This document shows, piece by piece, positions 36,143 through 45,102 of a DNA stretch of 64,000 nucleotides; the first letter of the stretch is position 1; every line of letters begins with the position of its first letter. A program made the translations under genes and the position numbers. The DNA comes from Cloacimonetes bacterium UBA6097 (lineage in GTDB: Bacteria; Cloacimonadota; Cloacimonadia; Cloacimonadales; Cloacimonadaceae): positions 34,573 to 98,572 of the forward strand of contig DIWV01000004.1 in NCBI GenBank assembly GCA_002435865.1, given 5' to 3'. The notes under the pieces were generated by a model. That model was not told the origin of the DNA. It worked only from the letters and a program-made list of their open reading frames with translations, and made no database searches.

Positions 36143-38446
36143 TTACTTAAGTAATATCACTTTCCTAGTTGCGGAATATCTCCCTGCGGACATTTTAAAG
36201 TAATAAATTCCGCTGGCTACCCTATTTCCGTAATGGTCATTACCATGCCATTCGGCTTTATATTTACCTGATTTAACGTATCCGTCAAACAGGGTTATAA
36301 CCTTCTCACCTTTGACGTTAAAGATATCGATGGTGGTTTTTACAGGAGTTTTAATTTCATAGCTTATAGAAGTGCTTGTATTGAAAGGATTGGGATAGCA
36401 GTTAAGAGTTGTATTACTTATATCTGCTATCTGATTATCAGCAGAAGTATATATATCCCATTCCAAAGGTAAATTACCCATATCAACGTTTTGGCTTAGC
36501 ACTGTAACACTGTCGTTGAATGGCAGATATCCGGGATAATACGCCCTGATTGTGTATGATTGATTGGCAATAACATCGTAGATAGTAAAATAACCATTGC
36601 TATCAGTAGCCACAGCATTCGTGACTGCACCGACAATTTCAACCGTAGCATCTGCAATGCCGATTGTTGTAACATCAGAACGGACTACTCTTCCTGTAAT
36701 AATCAAATCTGCAGCCAGATGCAGGGCAAAATTAAGCTGTACACTCTGTGCTTCAGGTATTGTAACACTCTGGGTATGGTTAAGATAACCAGGTGCAGAA
36801 ACCGTCACCTGATATGTTCCGGGACTCAGCCATGATATAGAGTAAGAACCGGAAGCATCAGTTGTGGTGCTGATATTCTGATAATTCAGCTGAACTGCTG
36901 CGTTGACAATGGGTTGATTTAAACTGTTGAATACGTTGCCTTTCAGTGTACCCACCGTACTAAAAGTACAGATAAACGCTGTAGCAGGATAGATGCTTGA
37001 TAAACTGGAACTTCCGGCAGGAGGATTGGTAGGGTCAATGACTGTAGTATTGCTGACTGCACTCCTGGAAATATTAGGACTTCCTGTGTAACATGTGAAG
37101 ACGTTATTAACCCCATAACTGCTTGTGTCCATAGGGCGGCTGACCATCATTACCAGATTTCCCCCTGGATAGAAATATGATGTCTGCATATTTATGTTTA
37201 TAGTATTCGAACCACTTGGAAAGCTGACCATACCATCATAGACCAGCGTTAATTGATTAGAGAGTATCCAGCCTGCTGATAAATCAGTCTGGTTAGTTGT
37301 ACCCAGCCATATTTTAATGGGTTTATTGGGCAGATTATCTGTGAAGTTATTGTAAAACTTTAATCCACTTATCAGTCTGCTTCCGGTTATATTCTGCCCT
37401 GCCAGGTATGAGGTTGGAAAAATAGTCTCAAACAAACTGGTTTTATAGCTCATATCAATCAATGAACTATTGGGAATCGGATTGGGAGGAGTGACGCCAC
37501 CACCTGTTTCAGGATAAAAGACTACGCCCATAATCTGGGATTGGTCATTATAATAGTTTTGGTCAACTGTAAGAATTACCTTTGCATAGATTGAGGAATA
37601 ACCTTCAGTACAATCAGGTGTCCAGGTAATTGGTATCTGGATATTTGAACCTGCATTTACAGCTATTCCGGCAACAGTAGCCAATTCCTGGTTGTTCCAG
37701 CCATACAATTTTACAGAGTATGTGCTCTGTGAAGCAGTTCCGTAATTGCCAACCGTAACATTATGTGTATATGTTTGCCCTATTATCATACTGTCAGGAC
37801 CGGCAAGGGAATTTATACCCAAATCATTTTCAGCAGAAGCATCTGTGAAGTGAAAGGTAGTTTTTGGGAACTGCCCTGATAAACTAAGATAATTACCTGT
37901 CATTGGAGGTTGGGTGTGGTCTGCATTGGTGGAGTTTGAATAATAATCCCTGGCTCTGTTTGTGCCTATAGTCTGACAATAAAAATTCAAGGGATCTCCA
38001 TTCCAGGTAGTATTTCCGGGAGTCCTTGCCATAAGCACCAGATTTCTGCCTGTATAAAGATATGGAGTATTTAATGTAATTGTAATGGTGTTTTGCCCGG
38101 CAGGAAAATCAATAGTTCTGTTAAAAACAGAAGTCAACTGCGTAGATGGAATCCATCCTCTGGTTAAATCGTTTTGATCTGTTGTACCAAGCCATATCTG
38201 TATGTGTCCGCTGGTGTAATTGGAATTGGGAAAATTGTTGTAAAAAGTTATCGATTCAATATAACCAGAAGTCGTTAACTCATCCGGATAATACAGAGTT
38301 TCAAACAAACTGTAGCGGTAATAAAAATCAAATGGCTTGCGGTTCAACTGGTTTCCTGTACCAACTGTAACATCAAAAGCAGTAAGGCTTGTTGCCATAA
38401 TTAACAACAAGAATATTGTAACATGTTTTAATTTGATCTTTTTCAT
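36143..38446 (-). CDS. Tandem-paralogue secreted protein 3 with type IX sorting domain
   Basis: This 767-residue exported protein is the largest of the three paralogues. The shared domain appears twice, at about residues 24-205 (DVTVGTGNQLNRKPFDFYY, SLFETLYYPDEL) and at about 330-500 (KTSLFETIFPTSYL, KIWLGTTNQTDL). A CARDB-like module lies between them. Two carboxypeptidase-regulatory-like domains follow (about 505-585, DASGSYSISWLSPGTY; 590-665, DSNGYFTIYDV), one more than in protein 2. The sorting domain ends the chain (CYPNPFNTSTSI, IFNVKGEKV, ASGIYYFKMSAG, KVILLK). A GAGAGAAGGA ribosome site precedes the start. Gene growth by domain duplication is visible across the trio. Confidence 0.86.
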   Translation of the reverse strand: MKKIKLKHVTIFLLLIMATSLTAFDVTVGTGNQLNRKPFDFYYRYSLFETLYYPDELTTSGYIESITFYNNFPNSNYTSGHIQIWLGTTDQNDLTRGWIPSTQLTSVFNRTIDFPAGQNTITITLNTPYLYTGRNLVLMARTPGNTTWNGDPLNFYCQTIGTNRARDYYSNSTNADHTQPPMTGNYLSLSGQFPKTTFHFTDASAENDLGINSLAGPDSMIIGQTYTHNVTVGNYGTASQSTYSVKLYGWNNQELATVAGIAVNAGSNIQIPITWTPDCTEGYSSIYAKVILTVDQNYYNDQSQIMGVVFYPETGGGVTPPNPIPNSSLIDMSYKTSLFETIFPTSYLAGQNITGSRLISGLKFYNNFTDNLPNKPIKIWLGTTNQTDLSAGWILSNQLTLVYDGMVSFPSGSNTININMQTSYFYPGGNLVMMVSRPMDTSSYGVNNVFTCYTGSPNISRSAVSNTTVIDPTNPPAGSSSLSSIYPATAFICTFSTVGTLKGNVFNSLNQPIVNAAVQLNYQNISTTTDASGSYSISWLSPGTYQVTVSAPGYLNHTQSVTIPEAQSVQLNFALHLAADLIITGRVVRSDVTTIGIADATVEIVGAVTNAVATDSNGYFTIYDVIANQSYTIRAYYPGYLPFNDSVTVLSQNVDMGNLPLEWDIYTSADNQIADISNTTLNCYPNPFNTSTSISYEIKTPVKTTIDIFNVKGEKVITLFDGYVKSGKYKAEWHGNDHYGNRVASGIYYFKMSAGRYSATRKVILLK

Positions 38447-38716
38447 TTCCTTCTCTCTCTCGTCATTGCATCAAGACTGACGCTATGATAATTTTCAATT
38501 GAACATACCGCAAGTCTTATTCCATTTTATAAATTATGCGTAATTAAATAATATAAGAATAAGTTAGGAGAAAATTGTCAATTGCTTGATAGGAAAAATG
38601 TTGGTGATTTTACAACATTATATGGTATATTTACAACATTTAGTGATGTTATTGTATCATTGTTCTGGAAATAACTAACTTATTGAATAGGAATTCGGGG
38701 ATAAGTGAGTTAATAT
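38447..38716. promoter_or_regulatory. Upstream region with iterated TTACAACATT, possible operator
   Basis: No gene is seen. TTACAACATT occurs at 38610-38619 and 38631-38640, exactly 21 bases apart, which is two helix turns. Inverted partners AATGTTG (38597-38603) and GATGTT (38645-38650) flank them. The cluster lies about 150-200 bases before the secreted-protein gene starting at 38446. Confidence 0.4.
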
Positions 38717-39625
38717 TTATTTAGCTGTACTTTCCTTTTTTCCCATGCTTGCCATGTAGATTACAAATGCATCTTTGCCGTCAAGTTCCAGGATTTCGTC
38801 CATACCTTCATCATAATATGCGCCTATCATACATGCACCTGCATTTATAGCTTCGGCTGCCAGGTGAAGGTTTTGTCCGACATGGCCTGCATCAATGTAT
38901 AAATACCTGTAACCTCTCTGGCTATAGCGCCAGACAGTGCGGATTGGAATTGCTGCCCAGATGAAGGTTACTGCACTTTTTGCCACCATTTCCTGGTCAA
39001 AGGTGGCCTTGCAGACTGTTTCTGCCCACTCCTCACCTTCTTTGAACAGGATTAAACCGTGTTTTATGGGATGATAATAATAGATTCCCTGTTTGAAGCC
39101 TTTTACCCTGTTAATGAGAAGATATGTTTCAAAGGGATGCCTGGCTCCGGCTGAAGGTACGTTACGGAAAGCAACCTCCACCTTCTCATTGGAGCGGAAA
39201 TCGCGCACCCATTGAGTTGCCCAGAGCATAAACGAAAGCTCACCCTGGGTCAGATACTCTTCGGAATATTTTCGCAGACTGCGGCGTTGTTCGATTGACT
39301 GGTACAAACTTATTTCAGGCCTTTCTATTACGCCGACAGCAGGCAGGGGGATTATCTCGCCATTTATGGGATAAACTGCATCAGGACGATAGACTCCCTT
39401 GGTGGAATCAGGTGCAGGCTCATACAAATACCTTGTGAAGCGTGCAAAATCTACCCCGATTTCAGGAACGTTGGAACGTTCCGACTTAATAAGTTTAACT
39501 TCTTCAGCCAGTTCCTGCTCAAATTTTGCATACTCCTCTTCTGTGAGATTGCCTTCTTTCAGAATAGTTTCCTTGGATTCATCCCTGACTTTGAAGTATA
39601 GGTAAAAGAATTCTTTAGTATCCAT
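38717..39625 (-). CDS. SagB/ThcOx-type nitroreductase-family dehydrogenase
   Basis: This 302-residue protein belongs to the SagB-type branch of the FMN-dependent nitroreductases, shown by SIEQRRSLRKYSEEYLTQGELSFMLWATQ (key part RRSLRKYSEEYLT), PSAGARHPFETYLLIN, and YIDAGHVGQNLHLAAEAI. Members oxidise azolines to azoles in modified peptides when a cyclodehydratase is present; others act alone in unknown redox reactions. No SagC/D or YcaO gene and no precursor peptide are seen nearby, so a stand-alone role is more likely. The first about 100 residues are an extra N-terminal region. It lies 22 bases downstream of the C25 protease gene and probably shares its transcript. Confidence 0.82.
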   Translation of the reverse strand: MDTKEFFYLYFKVRDESKETILKEGNLTEEEYAKFEQELAEEVKLIKSERSNVPEIGVDFARFTRYLYEPAPDSTKGVYRPDAVYPINGEIIPLPAVGVIERPEISLYQSIEQRRSLRKYSEEYLTQGELSFMLWATQWVRDFRSNEKVEVAFRNVPSAGARHPFETYLLINRVKGFKQGIYYYHPIKHGLILFKEGEEWAETVCKATFDQEMVAKSAVTFIWAAIPIRTVWRYSQRGYRYLYIDAGHVGQNLHLAAEAINAGACMIGAYYDEGMDEILELDGKDAFVIYMASMGKKESTAK

Positions 39626-39647
39626 AACACACTCTTTGATATAAAGA

Positions 39648-42600
39648 TTATTTAAGCAGCAGCATCTTACGCGTCAGGTTTTTTTTTGAAACCTGCAGAC
39701 GGTAAAAATAGATTCCGCTGCTGACAGGACTGTCATTGTCGTCCCTGCCCTGCCAGACAAGTTTATGCATACCCTTGTCCAGGCTCCCCTGCAATAATGT
39801 TTTAACCTTCTGACCTTTGCTGTTGTATATTTTTAAAGTCACATGACTATCGTATTTTGGCAGGCTGAAGCTGATGGTTGTCTCGGGATTAAAGGGATTT
39901 GGGAAATTAGCTGTAAGCAGGATATCCTGAATAGCTGCAGAGTCTTGATTCCCGACAAATCCTGTTGATGCAAAACTCGCCTGACGGCTGAGGCTGCCCC
40001 TGTAAAGCGTCCAGGCATTCAGATTACCCAAAGGTTTGCGTAGTTTAACAACCAGAACACCGTTGGAATAACCGGAAACCAGTTCATAATTACCATCTCC
40101 GTCAAAATCCGTAAGGGTGGCTGGAGTACTGCCGTTAAAGTTCATTGTAAAAGGAAATCCCTGCACGGGCATACCGTCATGATTGTATATGTAAACATAG
40201 TTCAGGTGGCTTTGCAGGATGATTTCATATTGGTTATCGCCGTCTATATCTGCAGCCAGAGGAGGACAGGAAAAAAATGCGCCGGTGTTAACAGGGAAAC
40301 CGCTGATATCGCTGCCGTCCTGCCTGCAAACATACAACATTCCGTTGCTGTTAACAAATACAATATCGATAATTCCGTCGCGTTCAATATCGATGGGGAT
40401 TGCTCCGCCTGCCATATCACCATCAACCTGTCTGGTTGTAAGGATAGTGCCGGTTGGTGATATAACATACATATTATTATGGGTGCCGGCTACAATGTTA
40501 TTGTTATCCAATACTATGGGTGAGCCCGTTACTATCCCGGTCAGCTGGACAGGGAAACCTGTTCTGACTGTTCCGTCGGATTCAACCGCCCATAGCTTGC
40601 CATCTGATGTACCGGCAATTATTTCTTTGGTACCGTTGCCGTTCAGGTCAGCAACTGCCAGTTCACAGCTGAAGGAAGCAGTTAATTCAACCGGAAAGCC
40701 GGTCAGCAGTTGGTTATCATAATTCAGGGCATAGATTTTTTTGTTATGAGCAGCAGCAATTACCTCACTTGCTTCATTGTAATCAATATCAGCAATCACA
40801 GGCGTAAACAGGCAGGTGCTGCCTGTGTCGTAATTTATGTAGAAGAAATCTGTTGTGTCCTTATGCGCCACAGCAAAGATCTTACCTGTTCTGCTGGTGA
40901 AAGCGTAAGCATACATCGGAGTATTGATTATCTCATATAAACCTGTTGCAAAACTGCGGTTGATATTCTCTTCAGATGGAAAATTAAATCCTCCCACTTC
41001 CTGGCCTGCCATATCGATAAAATGTCCGTCTCCGTAAACATCAACATAAAGGATTTGGTTGTCTTCATTGAACTGCAAATCCCCTACAACAGGAGCAGAT
41101 TTACCAGAATAGAAACAATCCCAGGGGAAATGGCTGTCCAGCAGTGTAATGTTCATTGTTGCTTTATATTTACGTTCACAAAGTACATCACCAGTACTAA
41201 CCTGATAGGCAACTAACCTGATTTTGAAGTTATAGGTACCAAAAGCCATGTCATTTGGTAGCTGGAACTGTATAAATAAAGTGGAATCGATATAAGCACC
41301 TGATACTAATTGAGGTACATTTATCTGGGCAATTGTCGTGGTAACTCCCTGTGGTAAATCTTCAATATCGACTAAAACATTATATGCAGTATTCCATCCT
41401 GGTAGGTTTTGCACCCGGGTATAAAGCCTGATGGTTTCTCCGGGATTCAGGTTGCCGTCACCGTCGCCTTCTACATCGTCATAATGATAACTTTCCAGAT
41501 TTAGACAGGGTAAATCCGGATTGGGAAGTTTAACTTCCGTGGAAGGGTCTCCGAACAGGATTGTCTCATAATAGCACCAAAGCATTACGGATGACTGCAG
41601 AGCATTATTGACGTTCTGAAGCATAGAATATTCCAGAGCTTTGCCAAGCTTTAGGTGCCCCTGCTGAAACATACCGATAAAGAACTGCCTGTCATAATAC
41701 TGGCTGGCTCCGTTGATACTTCCGGGCATATACCACCCGTACCGGGTGTTGCCGATAAAAGCGTATAATGCTCCTGATGCAGTTAACAGATGTTCTCCGA
41801 TTGATTCTCCGTCTTCGCTGGTGCGTTGGTCAAAAGCTGCAGGATAACATCCCTGTGAATAAAGAAAACCATACTCCGTGTTTTCCAGAGCTTCAATCGT
41901 GCTATTGCCCTGCCCCATCAGGTAAACTTCATTAGCATGACCCATGTGGTTCATTATTGCTGCACCGTCTTTAATTGAATCCCAGACAATCTCTGAAGTA
42001 TAAGTTCCGTCTCTCTGATAATGAGTTTCCAGATGATAGGTGTTTGGAATATACTGGGCAACATCATCTTTATAATCTCCGCCCCAGGTTACCGGATTCC
42101 AATTCAGGTTTTCACCGAACATAACGGCAATGTTGTTGCTGAAAGTATTGTTATCAACATAATTGGTTATTTTATGCAGGATATGCTCAAACTCAGTTTG
42201 GGTTTCTGCAGGAAATCTCCCGACTAAGACCTCAGGTAAAAGGTCTGTCTGGTCAGATGGGTTTTCACCCCATAGGTTATCGCCGTCAGCATTCCATGTG
42301 CCGTCCAAACAACCGTAATAAAGATCACAGGGCATCCAGTCATCAGTTGTATCGCCTACGTGTCCGTATACCCCTCTGATGGGGATGATTTCATCGTCAC
42401 CCGCCAGAATAACATATTGCAAGGGAGTAGTTGTACTATTCCAGGTCTGGTAGGCGTCAATGATAAAACTGCGCAGTTTGGCGGGATTATCAACTCCGGT
42501 ATATTCCGAAAGGATGTCTTCAATGGCAAAAATCCCCGTTGAAGTGTTCTGGTTTACTTTCCACGCTGCATAATCAGCCATCCAGGGTATTCTGTTCTGA

Positions 42601-43274
42601 GATGTTATGATGATAAGCTGCTTGGGGTCAGCCGGATTAATGGTGCGGGTCATGGGAGTATGCGTTGTAAATTTATTATAGCTTTGGATTTGCTCCGGAT
42701 TGACTGTGATTTCCCTCAGTGTAGCTCTTGTGTCATTATTAATAACCAGCATTTTGCTCTGGGATTCCTTAAGCCGTTCATTCTTTTTAGTGGTGACGCT
42801 TATATTGACGTTTGCGGCAGAAGTCAGCTGCTTTGTTACGGGATTGTACTTCCAGGGATAAACATTCACGATTGCATGTGTATATCCTTTGTATTGCTGG
42901 GTTCCCTGATAAGTGAAATCAACTGCTGGATAAAATGCATCCACAGACCAGACAGCAGGATTTTTAAGCGTATTATCGGCAACAGGTCTGGATATCGGCT
43001 GCGGATTGCGCACAAAATCAAGGTTTATATTATTCCTTACATTCCTTTCGTCCGTCAAAGTTACATTAATTCCTGTAACTTCTTCCCCCATGGGAATCAA
43101 CACTTTAACGGGATAGAAAGGCAAAGACGGATTTCCCGGTGTTAGGATTGCAGGCAGGACAGCGTCTTGTCCTATGGTTGTTAAATTCCACTGCGGAATT
43201 TCGATGTTAACAGACAGGTTGGCTGCCAATATCAATGGCAATATTGTCAGAATCAGAGTTATCCATTTTTTCAT
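39648..43274 (-). CDS. Secreted C25 protease with FG-GAP-like repeats and type IX sorting domain
   Basis: This 1208-residue exported cysteine protease is the second C25 member of the window. A signal peptide (about residues 1-18) and a propeptide-like region (to about 210) precede the catalytic domain, with the dyad readable as H446 (MGHANE) and C476 (SQGCYPAAF). From about residue 730 to 1100 there are FG-GAP/VCBS-like units (DLNGNGTKEIIAGTSDG, DIDGDNQYEII, DFDGDGNYELVSG) that should form a beta-propeller, probably calcium-binding. The last 80 residues are the sorting domain (NFPNPFNPETTISF, IYNSKGQKV, SSGIYFYRLQVS, KMLLLK). The 912-residue protease lacks the propeller. It is followed by the SagB gene and preceded by manC, all on the minus strand. 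Confidence 0.9.
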   Translation of the reverse strand: MKKWITLILTILPLILAANLSVNIEIPQWNLTTIGQDAVLPAILTPGNPSLPFYPVKVLIPMGEEVTGINVTLTDERNVRNNINLDFVRNPQPISRPVADNTLKNPAVWSVDAFYPAVDFTYQGTQQYKGYTHAIVNVYPWKYNPVTKQLTSAANVNISVTTKKNERLKESQSKMLVINNDTRATLREITVNPEQIQSYNKFTTHTPMTRTINPADPKQLIIITSQNRIPWMADYAAWKVNQNTSTGIFAIEDILSEYTGVDNPAKLRSFIIDAYQTWNSTTTPLQYVILAGDDEIIPIRGVYGHVGDTTDDWMPCDLYYGCLDGTWNADGDNLWGENPSDQTDLLPEVLVGRFPAETQTEFEHILHKITNYVDNNTFSNNIAVMFGENLNWNPVTWGGDYKDDVAQYIPNTYHLETHYQRDGTYTSEIVWDSIKDGAAIMNHMGHANEVYLMGQGNSTIEALENTEYGFLYSQGCYPAAFDQRTSEDGESIGEHLLTASGALYAFIGNTRYGWYMPGSINGASQYYDRQFFIGMFQQGHLKLGKALEYSMLQNVNNALQSSVMLWCYYETILFGDPSTEVKLPNPDLPCLNLESYHYDDVEGDGDGNLNPGETIRLYTRVQNLPGWNTAYNVLVDIEDLPQGVTTTIAQINVPQLVSGAYIDSTLFIQFQLPNDMAFGTYNFKIRLVAYQVSTGDVLCERKYKATMNITLLDSHFPWDCFYSGKSAPVVGDLQFNEDNQILYVDVYGDGHFIDMAGQEVGGFNFPSEENINRSFATGLYEIINTPMYAYAFTSRTGKIFAVAHKDTTDFFYINYDTGSTCLFTPVIADIDYNEASEVIAAAHNKKIYALNYDNQLLTGFPVELTASFSCELAVADLNGNGTKEIIAGTSDGKLWAVESDGTVRTGFPVQLTGIVTGSPIVLDNNNIVAGTHNNMYVISPTGTILTTRQVDGDMAGGAIPIDIERDGIIDIVFVNSNGMLYVCRQDGSDISGFPVNTGAFFSCPPLAADIDGDNQYEIILQSHLNYVYIYNHDGMPVQGFPFTMNFNGSTPATLTDFDGDGNYELVSGYSNGVLVVKLRKPLGNLNAWTLYRGSLSRQASFASTGFVGNQDSAAIQDILLTANFPNPFNPETTISFSLPKYDSHVTLKIYNSKGQKVKTLLQGSLDKGMHKLVWQGRDDNDSPVSSGIYFYRLQVSKKNLTRKMLLLK

Positions 43275-43289
43275 AAAGTCTATTTTCCC

Positions 43290-44345
43290 TTATAGTAAAT
43301 TATCTTGTTTTTCTGCCGTGAGAGTATCAACGACCTTTTTCACATCCTCGCTCCGCTCTTTGGAGGAAATCAGGATGGCATCGTCGGTTTCTATCACTAC
43401 CAGGTTATCAACCCCAATCAGGCTGATGAATTTATCTGTTTTAATGTAATTGTTTTTAGCATCAATGACAAGGTTCTTTTTGCCAATGAAATTACCGTTT
43501 TCGTCGGTGGGAGAAATATCAGCCAGAGCTTTCCAGCTTCCCACATCGCTCCAACCGTAATCCACAGGTATAACTGCTCTCTTTTCAGCTTTTTCCATTA
43601 TGCCGATGTCAATCGGAGTGCGTGGCATTTTGACATACACATCTGCAATGCCAGCCTGGATATTCTGGTGCTTCCAGATAAAGCGTATTTCTTCCAGCAG
43701 GGCAGATATCTGAGGCATATGTTCCTCAAAAGCTTTGTAGATGGTATCAAACTTCCAGTAAAACATCCCGCTGTTCCAGTAGAAATTGCCTTGTTTCAGG
43801 AATCCCGTCGCTGTTTCAATATCCGGTTTTTCCTTGAATTGTTTCACGTGAAATGTGTCATCGGAGTATTTTTTCCCGGCTTCAATATAACCGTAACCGG
43901 TTGCAGGATATTCAGGTACGATGCCAAAAGTGACCAGGTATCCTTCTGCGGCAGGCTGCTCTGCCTGTTTCAGGCTCTCCAGAAACTGTCCCGTATCCCT
44001 GATTACATGGTCGGCTGGCAGGACTACAATGCTTTCGTCATGGGAAATCCTGTCATAAAGGTAAGCCAAACTCAAGCCGATACAGGGGGCAGTATTCATG
44101 CCAAAAGGCTCGATTATAATGTTTTCCGCCGGTAACTGAGGAAGATGTTCTCTTACAAGTGCTGCCTGTGACTGAGCTGTGACGATATAGATATACTTAT
44201 CCTCAACTGCTCCTTGTAAGCGCTCAACCGTAAGTTGAATCATGCTTTTATCCCCGGCAATTTTCAGGAATTGCTTGGGTTTGCTCTTTCTGCTCACAGG
44301 CCAGAAACGGGTTCCCGTACCGCCTGCCATTATCAAAGCAATCAT
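43290..44345 (-). CDS. manC: Mannose-1-phosphate guanylyltransferase
   Basis: This cytosolic enzyme makes GDP-mannose from mannose 1-phosphate and GTP, for surface polysaccharides or glycoproteins. The 351-residue protein opens with the nucleotide-binding signature MAGGTGTRFWPVSRKSKPKQFL (key part GGTGTRFWP) and contains VLPADHVI, the metal-binding loop, and FKEKPD. It is the short form with no fused phosphomannose isomerase domain. A strong GGAGG site precedes the start. It lies 15 bases upstream of the C25 protease gene, which hints at glycosylation of exported proteins, but that link is only inference. A parS-like site is inside the gene. Confidence 0.93.
   Translation of the reverse strand: MIALIMAGGTGTRFWPVSRKSKPKQFLKIAGDKSMIQLTVERLQGAVEDKYIYIVTAQSQAALVREHLPQLPAENIIIEPFGMNTAPCIGLSLAYLYDRISHDESIVVLPADHVIRDTGQFLESLKQAEQPAAEGYLVTFGIVPEYPATGYGYIEAGKKYSDDTFHVKQFKEKPDIETATGFLKQGNFYWNSGMFYWKFDTIYKAFEEHMPQISALLEEIRFIWKHQNIQAGIADVYVKMPRTPIDIGIMEKAEKRAVIPVDYGWSDVGSWKALADISPTDENGNFIGKKNLVIDAKNNYIKTDKFISLIGVDNLVVIETDDAILISSKERSEDVKKVVDTLTAEKQDNLL
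43840..43855. promoter_or_regulatory. parS-like ParB site (14/16)
   Basis: TGTTTCACGTGAAATG matches the parS consensus TGTTTCACGTGAAACA at 14 of 16 positions. It lies inside manC. Confidence 0.65.
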
Positions 44346-44478
44346 CTTTCCTCCAAAGCATTTTTACATCTGAACCTATTCAGTCAAATGTCAAAGACTA
44401 ATGTAAAATCTATCTATGCAAACTACATTCCCAAAGTTATGATATGTGCTGTTTGCAGTGATTTATTAAGTTTGATTA

Positions 44479-45102
44479 TTAGCGTTCGTAGACGATTGCA
44501 TCCTTGGGGACAACCAACTTCCACACTGTTTCGGGAATATATTTATTGACTTTCATTTCAGTAAAATTCATGGAAACTGTGTTGCCTTGCTTATCTGTAT
44601 ATAAAAAAGAAGTTATCAGCCCGGTTTTGTTTTCAAGGGTAAAACTTATATCTTTGATTTGACTATCATTATTGAGATTAAGGACTATTGAAGTGTTTGC
44701 ATCAGTACTTTTCTTAATGCTTCTATTGGATTTATCCCAGTAAAGTTTGATTATCTCCACGGGATTGAGTGTCTGTACCGCAGAAACCAGCTCAGACTTG
44801 ACCACTGCATTGCTGGATTTATCAAACATGGTCATCTTGCCGCCTTTAATCAGCAGAACCTGCTCATTGGGCTTGCTGTAACGGATGACAATCTGGTTCT
44901 TTTTGTAATAAAACCTACCGGAGGAACTGAGTTTTGTCTTGGTCTGGGCAAAATGATTTGTCTGGTTGATAACTGCCTGCCAGGAGGTCAGTTCTGCATA
45001 GGCTTTTGTCATCTTTTTGTATGTTTCATCCACTTTATCTGCTTGCAGCAAAGCAGTGACAAGCAGTAACAACAGTATGAAAAATAATATTTTAGCCTTC
45101 AT
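44479..45102 (-). CDS. lolA: LolA-like outer-membrane lipoprotein carrier
   Basis: This periplasmic protein resembles LolA, which carries lipoproteins from the inner membrane to the outer membrane. The start is placed at the ATG at 45102, which opens into a signal peptide (MKAKILFFILLLLLVTALLQA); longer versions overlap ftsK deeply. The mature part has the half-barrel pattern with SGRFYYKKNQIVIRYSKPNEQ (key part GRFYYKKNQIVIRY) and LLIKGGKMTMFD, typical of LolA. It overlaps the end of ftsK by 11 bases, so translation is coupled. A second, longer LolA-like protein is at 61270-62010, with an ABC permease pair; this one is the more likely canonical carrier. Confidence 0.82.
   Translation of the reverse strand: MKAKILFFILLLLLVTALLQADKVDETYKKMTKAYAELTSWQAVINQTNHFAQTKTKLSSSGRFYYKKNQIVIRYSKPNEQVLLIKGGKMTMFDKSSNAVVKSELVSAVQTLNPVEIIKLYWDKSNRSIKKSTDANTSIVLNLNNDSQIKDISFTLENKTGLITSFLYTDKQGNTVSMNFTEMKVNKYIPETVWKLVVPKDAIVYER

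Noticed and set aside
43305..44135. Open frame of 276 codons antisense to manC
   Set aside because: manC is unmistakable on the other strand with a strong ribosome site; the antisense frame has no recognisable domain.
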